Assembly (NCBI GenBank): GCA_009602725.1 | Contig: WELB01000056.1 | Coordinates: forward strand, 408,598-472,597 | DNA length: 64,000 nt | Reading direction: 5' to 3' | DNA from: Spirogloea muscicola | Lineage: Eukaryota > Streptophyta > Zygnematophyceae > Spirogloeales > Spirogloeaceae | In this document: positions 22,900-34,192 of the stretch, one piece after another | Position numbering within the stretch: position 1 is the stretch's first letter | How the letters are laid out: every line of letters begins with the position of its first letter | Program-made: the position numbers and the translations under genes | Notes under the pieces: model-generated | Told to the model about the DNA's origin: nothing | Seen by the model: only the letters and a program-made list of their open reading frames with translations | The model's database searches: none

Positions 22900-23225
22900 A
22901 CCAGCCGGGTCATATGCTGGATCAGGGAGGACTATTTCACGCCGTAGCCTCGGTAATGATCCATGGCAAACGGGTAAAGATGGTCCCCTCGGGGATGGTC
23001 CTGGTGGTGCCGCTCCTTCTTGCGCTCCGCGCTGGACGTGGCCCAGCCAGACACGGTTGACGTGGGTGCGACAGCCTTGTGTGCGTCGATCAGTACCGCG
23101 TCCAGGAGCAGACGAGGGGGGTGGCGACCACGTCCAGACGCCGCACGTATGGCTTGCCGCGCCTCGAGGAGATTGGCATGCCGCCGGGCACCTCCATTGC
23201 CGGATGGTACCACGCCTCTCGCACA
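22900..23225 (-). mobile_element. LINE-C fragment (minus)
   Basis: Minus-strand piece with LLLDAVLIDAHKAVAPTSTV, SGWATSSAERKKERHHQDHP and a PFAMDHYRGYG phrase. It matches the endonuclease and following domain of the LINE-C copy at 20300-20560. Neither end reaches a tail, so this is an internal fragment. Confidence 0.6.
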
Positions 23226-23384
23226 GTTCCAAACATAGTAAGAGAGACAGTACTGCGAGCGCCCTGGCTGCCTAGCCAGGTGGCTCCGTCATGTACACAT
23301 GTAATGCATCATCTGGCTGGCCTCTTACAGCCGCTCTTTTTGTATTACAGCCGCATTATTTCTTTCCCTTACACCCCTAAGCCG

Positions 23385-23475
23385 CCGCGCGCACGCCGCC
23401 TCCGACGCCGTCGGCCGCCGCCGCCGCCGCCGTCGGTCCGCCGGGGCCGCCTTCGCCGCCGCCGCCCCCTTCTCC
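23385..23475. repeat. GCC-rich simple repeat at the SLU7-copy breakpoint
   Basis: A run of GCC/CGC triplets directly precedes the point (about 23478) where similarity to SLU7 intron 3 begins. It may mark the breakpoint of that duplication. Arg-rich and Pro-rich frames over it are composition artefacts. Confidence 0.45.
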
Positions 23476-23477
23476 TC

Positions 23478-26420
23478 ATAGCAAGGTGCCAAGCAGGAGT
23501 TGCGTCATGTTTTTTTCTCATACACCTTACTTCTGTCATTCTTGGCTCATGCCAGCTGCGGCGCCATGACACACGATGTGAAGGGTTGCATGGAGGGGTC
23601 AAGGAAGTTGGATGCGAAGCACAGCCACAAGCACATTGCTCCTGATGAGAAGCTTGAGCAATTTGAGCTCAGCTTTGAGGGAAAGAGAGATAGATGGAAT
23701 GGGTACGACGCAGCAGCATATTCCAGAGTCATTGACTCGTATGAACTGCGTGATGAGGCCCGGCAGAAGTATCTAAAACAACAGCAGCTGAAGAAGCTCA
23801 CTGATATGGTATTTCTCGCTATATGAGACTGGTAGTGTACTTGTGGACAGCTCTGCAATCTGGCTCGTGTCTCCAAATACTTTGTCTTCACTTGCTTCTG
23901 TCAAGCATGCACGTGCAAGCGTGCTTGCTTATCTAAGGACCTGGATCAGATTGTTATTGCCGAAAATTCAGATATTGCTGTGTATATTATGGCTGTGTTT
24001 AGGTAGTATGGGTGATTCGTTACGGCATATCCGAGACTTGCAACAGGCTTTGCTTAAATCGCCTAAATGTTGTCCATGTTCTACCTACTTGATGACATGA
24101 TACACCATTTACCAGGTGCTTGACTTTAGACCACATGGGCTTTGGCTGAAGTCTTTTGGTCATGTAATACCGTCAATATCAGTAGTTGTGCCTGTACGTG
24201 CCAGTCACTGTGAGGGCTACTTCAAGCTGAAACTAGCTTCACGAATATAACTCATATTGAGCCATGCTGTGCGGGTCTGGTTGTGCTAAAGCTGTCCAGC
24301 TCTGATAACCATTACACGAGTTGCACCTTTCGACTTGCGAGGAAGGCGAAGATGGAGGACTGGGGGAGATGACTGATGAGGATGACGCAAAGGTGGATGA
24401 CAGCGAGCAGATGGATTTTGCTAAGGTAGAGAAGCGTGTACGTACTACAGGTGGTGGAAGCACAGGAAGTGTGAGGTGAGCCAGTCTGATACATCCTAAA
24501 GGGCTCAGTCAAAGGAAGGAGATGTGCTGCTTGATGACGAGGACAAGGTCTCGTCCGTAGGGCTGTTGCACGTTCTCTGAAAGTATGGTAAAGACAGCTG
24601 CAAACGCACAGATTCCTAAGTCACGTGCACAAAATGTCTGCAAGATGCTCAATTCTTAAATACAGCTGCGCTACCGTGTGCTTCTAGGAACCTGCGTATT
24701 CGCGAGGACGCCACCAAGTATCTCCTCAATCTGGATGTCAATTCAGCTTACTACAACCCCAAAACTGGGTCAGTGCGAGAGGATCCTAATCCTGGCAGCG
24801 ATGCCAATGACCGTTTCTACATGGTGTGCACGGCTCCTCACATCACGGTGCTTGTAGTACAAAGGCAAGATGGGATCAGGCATACTTTAGCTGCTCCTTG
24901 CCAGATCACAATCGATCAAGTGATTCAGCCAACGGCGGAAATGCCTATTGTGTCTACCGAAATACTGGCATAGCTTTTGGAGCAGCCAGTGACCTACAGC
25001 TGCTCGGAGCTTCTATGTTGAGGTTCGTTTTATATGTATACAGGGTGACAATCACAATAGGCTGAATGGACAAGCCAGCAAGCACCCGCAGCTTAAGATC
25101 CATGCTTGGGAAGCCTATGAGAAGGGGCAAGATGTACACATGCAGGCAGCTCCCTCACAGGTGTGAAGCAAGCCCAAGAGTCAAAGGTGATGTGCCAGGC
25201 CATGAAGCTGTCAATTGAATTCTGTTGGCTTTAAGAGGTTGTTTAGGTCTTGAAGTGATGATGGGTTTCTCTCCGGTCACTCCTGGTGACAGTTACACTC
25301 TCTATAAGCACTGAGCTGAAGTACTAAATCCATTGGCAGGCGGAGCTCCTGCACCGCGAGTTCAAGAGAAGAAAGAGTCGTTGAAACACGACACTAAGGA
25401 CAGCATCATGGAGAAGTATGGGGATGCTGCTTCCACTGAGAAGTTGCCAGAAGGATTTCTCCTGGGCCAGACCGAATATATCTGGTGCTTGACAAGAAGA
25501 AGCTGAAGGAGGCCCTCACGAAGGTCAGTATGATGGAGCAAGTCATGTATGATGCTTTTGCATTACTAGATCGTTGGCTAATATGTGTTTTCCTATTATT
25601 CTCCCTTATTGCATATTTCTGAAGTGCTTGACTTTGTGAGTAACCATTTCCGTGATCACTCTCATTCCGGGCTTCAGCATGTGTTGTACACAGCAACTTC
25701 AGTAAAGGGTGGGTCTGGTACGGACCGCTGAGGGGAATGAGCAGTTGCTTAGGAGAGGCCTGCTGACTATGGGCCTCACGTTGTACAGGAAGCAGTGAGG
25801 TCCAATGAGGAGAAGGACGAGAGAAAGCGAAAATACAATGTGGTTGCCAGTGTTGAGGTATGCAGTGAAGCACCTGCTGCCAGTTGGAATGTCTTTGTGT
25901 GTCCTCACAAGCTTCCAAGCCAGTTCTGATTTGAGGGATTGTGCATCAGGTGTAAGAGTGCATCACTTTGTTCATCTTGCAGTCAACCACGTTTACTCAA
26001 GCCGTACAACACGGGAGTTGTAGGTGTGGTCTATTTCATGTCTATGTTGTGGTACGAGGGTGAGCTGGGGTCTATTCTTGCTGGTGGTTGCAGGTCACAG
26101 CAGAGGAGTTGGAGGCGTATCTGCTCCAAAAATCACATTACGACAATCCCATGAAGGGATACCTTGACGGCAACAATGTCGTCTAGGATTCATTTCCACA
26201 CATACTGTGACAGTGGCCCATTCTAGGCTTAGCACTTGCAGAGCCACTCTACACAGCTGCTATTTCCAGAGTTGGTCAAGCAAAGGTGGGCAAAGCCTAT
26301 TAGTCAAGGGCTAGCCGTTACTGCTCTAATACTTGTCTGAAAGCATACACGTAGTGGTGTAAGGACTGGGGCAGAACACATGCTTACACACGTTTCAAGG
26401 CCTTCACTGCTTTGCTTTTG
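23478..26420 (+). pseudogene. SLU7: Second SLU7 copy, exons 4-8 and 10-12 with introns
   Basis: A plus-strand partial SLU7 duplicate keeping introns and 3' flank. It starts inside intron 3. Exons: 4 (23556 to about 23808, starting [11 protein letters not shown]), 5 (about 24330-24476), 6 (about 24690-24823), 7 (about 25048-25160), then exon 8 fused within about 150 bp to the end of exon 10 (25338-25526; LLGQTEYIWCLTRR-type join), 11 (25789-25857, donor GT intact) and 12 (26094-26186, open to a natural-looking stop). Exons 1-3 and 9 are absent, and exon 8 has a small deletion near 25365. It cannot make SLU7. It is useful as a comparator: where the main tract has a GG donor and an early stop, this copy has GT and an open frame. 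Confidence 0.85.
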
Positions 26421-27080
26421 GATGCATGCAGTGTTGCCCAGGCATACGTCTGGGCCTGGCCTTAAAGGCCAGCAGCTGCACATCCTAATAACGCAGCAGG
26501 CATCCAACAGGGTAGCCTGCCACATGTCACTGCCAAGCACCTTACGTGGCTGTACAAGCACTGTGATTGATATATGCTAGCAACGTTAAGCTGTCCCAAG
26601 GGCATATGAATCTGTTAGACGTGTGGAGCAAGAGACACCGTGACTGGAGAGTGTTGCATACGATTTGCCAACTCTCCCTTCACACCAAGTTGCACTGCAA
26701 ATTTGAGGAGCAGTATGAATCTTTCCTTCGAAGTGATTATGGGGTAATCAACCAGCAAGAGAGTAATTTGTTTCACTGCTTTTAGGTGTGGACATGCCAT
26801 GCTTGTGTAGGTTCTCAAGTGCACTGGACTGCTCTACCAATGCTGCTTTCTTCTCACCAAGGAGAGCTGAAACTGAATTAGAAAGACTTGCGGGTTTGTC
26901 AACATGCTTCAACTCTTGAGAGCATCCAAATGATGCAATTCAGCTGGCGGGTGCTCAGTCAGGCTTCGTAAGCTCGTCATTGTTAAGCTGACGTAGCCTA
27001 GGACAATGTCTGGCGGGGTTGATTGGCGTACTCTCTTTTCTCCCATCAAACGTGAGCACCTATGTCTCAAGTAGCTACGA
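26421..27080. other. No gene recognised
   Basis: The left part up to about 26600 may still be diverged SLU7 3' flank. A 72-codon plus frame (26567-26785) has no motif. Nothing else is seen. Confidence 0.3.
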
Positions 27081-27330
27081 CACATTCAGTAACCCCTACT
27101 AGGTCTTTCCTTCGGACTAGATTAATCTTTGTTTTGGGCTGGCCTCTCCCAGCCACCGCCCTCTCCTGGAAGAAGATGAGCTCGCCCATAGAAGATAGAA
27201 GAAAGTGCTCGCCCATTGAGAATAGGGGCTGGAACAACCAGCCCGAAAAAGAATGAACAGAGTACGAGAAGGGGGCCAGGGGAAGCGCTAAGTAACAGAA
27301 ACAAAGCTGCTACGAGACACTCAGTAACCC
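27080..27330. repeat. LINE tails in both orientations
   Basis: A plus-strand tail (GGGCTGGCCTCTCCCAGCC at about 27135) is followed by minus-strand tails. The block 27218-27306 is nearly identical to 54652-54742 and similar to 40630-40710. The high identity points to recent copying. The word AAACAAAGCTGCTACGAGAC at its right end recurs at the 5' junction of the long LINE-B copy (about 56358). Confidence 0.6.
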
Positions 27331-27960
27331 CTGGCAGGCCTCTGCCTCGCGGGCCGGCCACGCTGCCTCGAAGGCCGCTCGCTGCAAGGCGGCCAAGCAC
27401 TCCGATCACCCACCTGCCGACGAGTTCGTCCCCTTGGCGGACGTGCACGGGGCTCTTGTGTCCTAGTGGCTTGACCTATTGGCTAGGCTTGCGCGGCGGG
27501 CTGTGTCCCGCAGACGCGGCGAGCCAGCCGACTTCAACGCCGCGGGCTCGTGGGCTCAGGTATATCGGATGAAGAAAGATGCGCCTCTCTGTATCCCTGC
27601 AGCGGTCCATGGCCCACGCTCTGCATCTGCGAGCTGGCCGTGCTCTCTCAGGGGACCCACTTCCAGGACCCTAGCCTCTCTGATTTGCGGCTGCTTAGCA
27701 GGGGTTACTGAGTAATTTGTAGCTGCTTTCTTTCTTTGTGTGCTTTGATTTCTTAGCGCTTCCTCTCGCTGCGGGCTCTGGCTTTCGTCAGGGTGATAGC
27801 TTCCCGGCTTCCTCTGGCTTCCTCTGGCCCCCTTCTCGTTCTTTGTTCATTCTTTTTTGGGCTGGCTTGTCCAGCCCCTATCCTCAATGGGCGAGCCCTT
27901 TCTTCCCGGCAGCTAGTCTGTCGGATCTGAGGCTCCTCACTCGTACTTATTGAGTGATCC
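27331..27960 (+). mobile_element. LINE-B 3' fragment, recent copy
   Basis: Plus-strand LINE-B covering ADEFVPLADVHGAL, LTYWLGLRGGLCPADAASQP-type frame-shifted sequence, and NAAGSWAQVYRM. It is nearly identical to the complement of 54980-55290 apart from small indels, such as an extra ten bases around 27570. After a first end near 27713 a second partial end follows (SLSDLRLLTRTY, stop at about 27951). The 5' boundary at 27331 is a clean truncation. Confidence 0.7.
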
Positions 27961-28230
27961 ATCCTCCCCCTGTTTTACCATTGCATCCTCAGGCCCCTTT
28001 GTAGCTGCTCACCGCTCTTAGGCCCCTCTGAACCTTTTCGCCAGGCTTCAATGCTGCCGGCTCCCTCTCGCAGGTCTTTCGGATGAGGCTGGCGGTCTCG
28101 CTGCAGCGCTCTTTGGCTCATGCGGTCCACGCGCGGGCTGGCCGTGCTATGGCTGCTGCTTCCGGGTCTCGGCAAAGTGCCGCTTCTCCTGCTCCGAGTT
28201 ACTCTGATCTGCTGTTGCTCACACGTGGAT
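27961..28230 (+). mobile_element. LINE-B end running into the assembly gap
   Basis: Plus-strand tail and then another LINE coding end (FRMRLAVSLQRSLAHAVHAR, SDLLLLTRG), cut by the gap. 28073-28230 is identical, by eye, to the complement of about 32510-32668. The gap therefore starts inside a repeat, a typical cause of assembly failure. Confidence 0.7.
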
Positions 28231-29036
28231 NNNNNNNNNNNNNNNNNNNNNNNNNNNNNNNNNNNNNNNNNNNNNNNNNNNNNNNNNNNNNNNNNNNNNN
28301 NNNNNNNNNNNNNNNNNNNNNNNNNNNNNNNNNNNNNNNNNNNNNNNNNNNNNNNNNNNNNNNNNNNNNNNNNNNNNNNNNNNNNNNNNNNNNNNNNNNN
28401 NNNNNNNNNNNNNNNNNNNNNNNNNNNNNNNNNNNNNNNNNNNNNNNNNNNNNNNNNNNNNNNNNNNNNNNNNNNNNNNNNNNNNNNNNNNNNNNNNNNN
28501 NNNNNNNNNNNNNNNNNNNNNNNNNNNNNNNNNNNNNNNNNNNNNNNNNNNNNNNNNNNNNNNNNNNNNNNNNNNNNNNNNNNNNNNNNNNNNNNNNNNN
28601 NNNNNNNNNNNNNNNNNNNNNNNNNNNNNNNNNNNNNNNNNNNNNNNNNNNNNNNNNNNNNNNNNNNNNNNNNNNNNNNNNNNNNNNNNNNNNNNNNNNN
28701 NNNNNNNNNNNNNNNNNNNNNNNNNNNNNNNNNNNNNNNNNNNNNNNNNNNNNNNNNNNNNNNNNNNNNNNNNNNNNNNNNNNNNNNNNNNNNNNNNNNN
28801 NNNNNNNNNNNNNNNNNNNNNNNNNNNNNNNNNNNNNNNNNNNNNNNNNNNNNNNNNNNNNNNNNNNNNNNNNNNNNNNNNNNNNNNNNNNNNNNNNNNN
28901 NNNNNNNNNNNNNNNNNNNNNNNNNNNNNNNNNNNNNNNNNNNNNNNNNNNNNNNNNNNNNNNNNNNNNNNNNNNNNNNNNNNNNNNNNNNNNNNNNNNN
29001 NNNNNNNNNNNNNNNNNNNNNNNNNNNNNNNNNNNN
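28231..29036. other. Assembly gap (N run)
   Basis: 806 undetermined bases. Frames drawn across the gap are meaningless. The 5' part of the PP2-A10-like gene is expected in or near the gap. Confidence 0.99.
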
Positions 29037-29037
29037 C

Positions 29038-30054
29038 GCCGCGCTCTGCCTCGTCGAGGGCCTCTCCGGCGGCGCCGCTGGCGGCGGCCTGGCGACGGCA
29101 GCCGGCGGTCGGGAGGACCTCGCGGCGCCACATGGCGCCCAGAAGAGCGGCGGCGGTGGTGGCGGCGGCCAAGGCCAAGGCCAAGTCGGGCCGGCGGCGG
29201 TGTGGCTAGAGGTGGCAGCGAGCGAGCGCGGGCGCGCGGTGCTGCGGGAGTGCGTGGAGGCAATGGTGGGCACCGCCGTCGGCGTGTGGGTGGACAAGAC
29301 GTCGCACCTGAGCCTCGCCGATGACGTCGTGGCGTCGGTCACGCGGCGCCGCCACCGTGGCCCGCTGCGCCACCTGCTCACCGCTGTCGCCGCCGGCGCC
29401 GCTGAGTCCCTCGTCCGCACCTCCCACGACGTCCTCACGCAGCCGAGCCAGCAGCGGGCCGCGACGTCGCCCGCCCACCACCCAGTTGACGACGACGGCG
29501 CTGCCGCCACCGCCTCCCCTGTGGCGCTCTGCATGGGGCACCGCGGCCAGCTCGTGCAGCCGCAGGCCCTGTTCCAGGACGATGACGAGGCCGCCGCTGC
29601 CATGGCCAAGCCGGACCACGCCAGCCTGAAGAGGAATCTGGCGACCACCCCGGCACAGGGCGTCCTGGTTCCCTCGCCGGCAGCTGGCTTTGCCCTCCTC
29701 GGTCAGCTGGGGGGCGGCAAGGTCGGCGATGGCGGCGTGACGGCTGGCCTCGTGGCCGCAGTCTGGCAGCTGATCACCGCACCCAATGGCCGGCAGCTCG
29801 TGCTCGACATCTCCGGCGCTATGGCCGCGCAGGCGATGCGAGCATTTGTCTTGGTTTGCACAGAGAACCTCCGGCCCAAGCCGGCCGCTAAGGCCTCCAC
29901 TCTTGTACATAGCGGGCAGCCGGCACCTCCGGTCCTTCTGCCGCATCATGTGGCTGTGGTGGCGGGCCGCGCCCTGGTCGCCACATCCGTGTGCCTCGCC
30001 ATCTGCCTTCACATGCTCCTGGGCACCAGCTCCTTTGCCGGCACCCACTTCTAA
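29038..30054 (+). CDS. PP2-A10-like protein, 3' part
   Basis: The open frame leaves the gap at 29038 and ends with TAA at 30052-30054 (338 codons visible). It resembles the plant family annotated PHLOEM PROTEIN 2-LIKE A10, which despite its name lacks an obvious lectin domain and whose role is unclear. Matching blocks: LRECVEAMVGTAVGVWVDKT, AAESLVRTSHDVLT, RQLVLDISG, and a C-terminal hydrophobic helix GRALVATSVCLAICLHMLLG, likely a membrane anchor. Compared with my memory of the land-plant proteins, the middle (about 29450-29700) has a longer Ala/Pro/Asp-rich insert. No intron is needed in the visible part. The gene start is lost in the gap. LINE ends flank it on both sides. Confidence 0.7.
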   Translation, partial: AALCLVEGLSGGAAGGGLATAAGGREDLAAPHGAQKSGGGGGGGQGQGQVGPAAVWLEVAASERGRAVLRECVEAMVGTAVGVWVDKTSHLSLADDVVASVTRRRHRGPLRHLLTAVAAGAAESLVRTSHDVLTQPSQQRAATSPAHHPVDDDGAAATASPVALCMGHRGQLVQPQALFQDDDEAAAAMAKPDHASLKRNLATTPAQGVLVPSPAAGFALLGQLGGGKVGDGGVTAGLVAAVWQLITAPNGRQLVLDISGAMAAQAMRAFVLVCTENLRPKPAAKASTLVHSGQPAPPVLLPHHVAVVAGRALVATSVCLAICLHMLLGTSSFAGTHF

Positions 30055-30610
30055 TGACAGCGCTGCCGCCGTTGCCTTCTTCCTTGCTTCTCTGGTAAGC
30101 TTTCAGGGTGCAGGCTGGCATTGTCACAAGCGATACTTACATGCCCCGTGTACAGTTTGCTGTGTTCTGTATAGACCAGACCAGACCAGACCATCATTAT
30201 AATCTTGAATTTGACATAGCCCGTGGCATGGGACAGCTTGTGACATTCTTGTCAAGCGCTGTGCAGGCTATGCTGCCGTACAAGAATGGACTGCTCCCTG
30301 CGGCATCTCGGATTGTCATTCCAGCAGTCTGTGGCGGATCCCCCTCTGCTGCTAGCTGGGAAATAGTTTGATTGCTTTAGGCCATTAGTTGCTGCCTCTC
30401 CCTGTGGCAGGTTGGCATTGAAGTCCCTTCTTAATAGCTAGGTCTTGATTCTTGGGCATAACAGCCCATGATGCCAATCTAGGAAGGCGCATGCTGTTGT
30501 TGCTGGTAGTCCACTATGATGCATTCATTGGCATCATGTCCTGTACATTAGACAGAAATGAAGTCAACAGCCGAAAGGCTGTAATACCGCACAGCAATGC
30601 AAGTGGCTAC
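30055..30610. other. Probable 3' UTR and spacer
   Basis: Downstream of the PP2-A10-like stop. A short duplication AGACCAGACCAGACCAGACC lies at about 30174-30193. No gene is seen. Confidence 0.4.
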
Positions 30611-31770
30611 GATAAGTAGAAGCTCAGTAACCCCTAGTCAGCTGGCGCAAGTCGGAGTAAGTTGCAGCCGGAAGAGAAGGGCGCAGTGCGCATGAAATGG
30701 AAGGGAGGCCAAATACTTGTTCAAGCAAAAGCTAGTGCTCAGAACTGGGGCAACATAAGTAATGTCCTATGCCAGGGGGGGATAAGGTTCTAGTGCGACG
30801 TTAGTACTCACGAGGTAGCCTACAAACTCGACAGGGCGAAAAAGGGTCACCCAATTGGAAGGCACAAGCGGCAGCTAAAGCAGGAAAGTGCACTGCATGA
30901 GCCTGCGAGCGCTGGAAGAAAGTGGCTCTCTCAAAAGGGCCGAGGGCTGTGAAAAGCGTAGAATGACTTTTCCAGTAGAGGGCGATGGCTGTGATCGGTC
31001 AGCCCAGGAAGAAGAATGAATAAAGTCCAAAGGGGCCAGTAGAGCATTGAAACACACAGCGACCCAAGTGGCCACTGGATGCTCAGTATCCTCTGTTGAG
31101 CGTTCTTCTTCTGTTGAGCAGCCGCAGGTCGCAGATACTAGTCTCTGGGTAGCGGGTACTCCGGCTGTAGCCAGAGGCTGTAGCACAAAGCGGGGGTCAG
31201 AAAAGGCAGAAGTGGGTCTCCCAATGGTTTGGGTCTCCCAAACAGAATCTGCAAGGTTCGAAGGGGCCAAACTGCAAAGGGGCCAAAAAGTGCTACCTCA
31301 TAAATCACTCCATGATTACGACTAAGGAGCCTCAAATCCGACAGACTAGCTGCCGGATAAACAGTCCCCCTGACGAAAGCCAGAGGCGGCAGCGAGAGCA
31401 CGGCCTCTCCAGCATGCAGGTGCAAGGCGTGGGTCCCAAAAGAAGGAAGCGCGGCCAGATTAACTGGTGGCTGGGAAAGGCCAGCCCAAAGCAATGGACA
31501 AGGTCTGAAGGAGCCGGAGTATGCAGGACTAGGACTAAGACATCAGCCAGGGAACGCTCAGTAACCTCTAAGTCAGGAGATGCAAGTCTGAGTAGCTAGC
31601 CGGCGGAAAGACGTCGCCCTGGCGGAAGCCGGAGGCCGCCGCAAAGCTCGGCCTGCGCGCAAGTGAACCGCGAACGCAAGGGACCGCTGCATCGAGGTGG
31701 CCAAACGCAAAAGCGCTGGAAGGAGACGGAGAGCCGCATGGCAGGAGGAAGGCACCGTGTATTAGAAAGA
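30611..31770 (-). mobile_element. Nested LINE ends and tails (minus)
   Basis: Several short minus-strand LINE pieces: a tail repeat with GGAAGGGAGGCC (about 30700), tails near 31000 and 31470 (GGCTGGGAAAGGCCAGCCC), coding ends near 31130-31190 and 31325-31430 (SLSDLRLL phrase), and a longer piece 31570-31760 (phrase AAASGFRQGDVFPPASYSDL). Each is under 250 bp. They are interrupted by one another. Confidence 0.55.
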
Positions 31771-31774
31771 AATG

Positions 31775-32290
31775 TAGGCCAAATGGCCAGGTACAAGGCA
31801 AGCACATCTGAAAATCTACATAACCTACAGCAGATTGACCCGCTCAATAACCACGGGTCAAAACATAAAGGTCACCACTCGATGCATGAATACTAGATGC
31901 CAGGAACGGAGCCCTTCTGCCACCTACTAGAGCTCGCCCAGCTTTCTGGTACAAGGCACTAGCCTGAGCACGCTGCAAACAGGCCGAAACTCGTCGTCGC
32001 AAGAGCGACAGATATGCAGCTGGCAAGCCCATCTCAGCCGGAAACACATCTGCACGTCGAGTGTAGCCTAGATTGGCAATGTTTTGAAGCAGAGTGTGGA
32101 AGCGAGGACCCAGACAGCCAAAGATGTCGATTGCAGCTGGCAGGAGTTGATCGCATTGGGGGGAATCGGAGTAATGCCGCATTCCTTTGCTCTGCTCCGC
32201 CCACTGCGTGCCCAGCAATGTGTGTTGATGCTGGGCCTTTATATGCCTCCGTAACAACAACGTCGGCAGGAGGGGTCACGACGAGCCTGC
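31775..32290 (-). mobile_element. LINE-A 3' fragment (minus)
   Basis: Minus-strand LINE-A with the tail word at about 31785-31800. Its coding end SGDLYVLTRGY is followed upstream by AAIDIFGCLGPRFHTLL, TQWAEQSKGMRHYSDSPQCD and a frame-shifted VVVTEAYKG piece of the endonuclease block. It is the best-preserved LINE-A C-terminus here (138 codons open), with at least one frame break before the endonuclease. Confidence 0.7.
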
Positions 32291-32329
32291 AGAGCTGCCA
32301 CGTGGCGCCCGAGGCGTGGTGGGTTTCTT

Positions 32330-32690
32330 CGTTTGGGGCTGACGGCCCCTCCAGGAAGAAGGTGCTCGCCCATTGAGAAGAGGGGCTGGCAAAGCCAACC
32401 CAAAAAGAATGGACAATGTTCAAAGCCAAAGAAAGAGGTGCTGAAAAAGGACTACACTACAAAGTGCAAGATGGTGCAGAGGGAGATGCAGATGGCTGCT
32501 CAGTATCCACGTGTGAGCAACAGCAGATCAGAGTAACTCGGAGCAGGAGAAGCGGCACTTTGCCGAGACCCGGAAGCAGCAGCCATAGCACGGCCAGCCC
32601 GCGCGTGGACCGCATGAGCCAAAGAGCGCTGCAGCGAGACCGCCAGCCTCATCCGAAAGACCTGCTCCAGGGGGCGGAGTAGTGGGGCGA
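32330..32690 (-). mobile_element. LINE tail and LINE-B end (minus), repeat partner of the gap edge
   Basis: A minus-strand tail (GCTCGCCCATTGAGAAGAGG, GGGGCTGGC) is followed by the LINE end identical to 28073-28230 but inverted. 32360-32420 also matches 39545-39605 almost exactly. Together these are recent copies bracketing the PP2-A10-like gene. Confidence 0.65.
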
Positions 32691-34192
32691 CGGGGTGCTG
32701 CCGTCACCGCCTGCGAGCAGCTGACGCTGACGCGGCCTTGCGGGGAGCCTGCGCGGCCTGCGAAGGCGCGCCCCGGGCGCCTTAACCGGCACTCAGACAG
32801 GCCCCTAACCGGCCCGTAGAGGCCCTTTAGGCCCACCCCCGCCATCTAACCACCCTGTTACTGTCTCTAACGGAGTCGCGGGGAGGGGGGGGTTCGTGGC
32901 TCCGCTTCGAACCACCACCAATTCTCCCGATCGGGAAACGGCTCGGCACCGCGGTGGCGGTCGCTTCTCGAAGGCCGCGGTAACGCACTTCCATCAAGCC
33001 GGGACGCGCCTTAACCGCCGAGCCGCGCCTCGCCCTCTGCCAGCAGCCGCGGCGCAGTCGCCGCCCTCGGCGACGGCCCGGACCCCCGCCGCCATCGCCG
33101 CCGCGCTTCCCGGCGCGCTTCCCGCCGCTCTCCCCGGCGCGCTTCCTGCCGCGCTTCTCGGCGCGCCCTATGCGCCGCGCATGCGCTGCCTTCCCATCCG
33201 GCGTCGCCGGCTCGCCTCGTTGAGCTTCGCTGCGGCGCCATCCGTCGAGCNCGCCGCCGCCGCCGCCGCCGCCGCCGCCTCCACCGCCGCCGCCGCGCCG
33301 TCGTAAAGCGAGCAAACCGGAAGAAGCTGCGGCGCTTGCCTCCTCCCCGCGCTCCGCTGAGTGGAGGCCGCGGCGCCCCGGTTGTGCGGTGCTGCCGTCT
33401 TCCGCAAGCTGTCAGTGACAGAGCTGCGCTCTAGAGCCGAATTTCCGCCGCCGGAAGAGGCAGAGGACGTGCGGGGATCTCGCGCCGCCAGCCAAGGCCG
33501 CCGCCCCGTGAGTGCCGCCACGGCCATGTTATTTTACGCCGTGACCTTCTGCCGATCGCCTGTCATACAATGAGGCTCCGGCGCAGCTAAGACATGCATG
33601 CGTCAGAGACCTTGTAGCAGCGGTGCTGAATATATTGCTTATGCGTGAGCGGGAAGGGCTGCCCTCGAGGCGAGCCGCCTGGCAGTGGCGCGCGCATGAC
33701 GGCCATGCCTGACACCCCGTCGGCATGAAGGCGGCCATGGCTGTTGCCCTGATGCCCTCCAATATCCGACGCACTGCTTATGATGCTCTGTGTGCGTTTC
33801 TGACTTGTGGCAAGTGCGGCTGTTGTGCGGGCGCAGGCGCTGTCGACTCTGCAACAGCAGCTCAGAGCCCAGCAGGCGCTTCTTGTGTCATATGCTTGAG
33901 TGAAGTGGGAGAGGACGTCGCCAGCTGCTTCCTGCGCCGGTATGCATTGATGGCATGTTTGGAGCAGCTCATTCTCTTCAGAGATGAGTGCAGAATTGTT
34001 GAGCCTTTTTTAATTTACGAGTCAATCACTGAGACGCCAATCATTCACTGTGAGATAAGTGAATAAGAGCAGCAGTTTTGGACATGGAGGAGTTTGCAGC
34101 ATCTCTTCATTGTTCTGCACTCTTGCCTTTGCGTATGGTCAGATTGTTAGCATCAAATCGTTGCTGAGATTGTTTGCCGCCTGCCAGCGGCG
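32691..34192. other. Upstream region of the DUF1644 gene
   Basis: Very GC-rich up to about 33540, with a GCC repeat and one N (33252-33295), then balanced composition. Likely promoter and 5' UTR, possibly with a non-coding exon ending before CGCCTGCCAG at 34188. A 113-codon frame at 33725-34066 contains several Cys but no clear finger, so I do not call it a gene. Frames over the GC-rich part on both strands are artefacts. Confidence 0.4.

Noticed and set aside
28120-30054. 644-codon frame including the N run
   Set aside because: The part over N is meaningless. Only 29038-30054 is supported.
32827-33315. Arg/Gly-rich frames upstream of the DUF1644 gene
   Set aside because: Produced by the GCC repeat and high GC on both strands.
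33725-34066. Cys-containing 113-codon frame as a RING-type gene
   Set aside because: Ligand spacing is wrong, there is no partner exon, and it lies in the probable 5' region of the DUF1644 gene.
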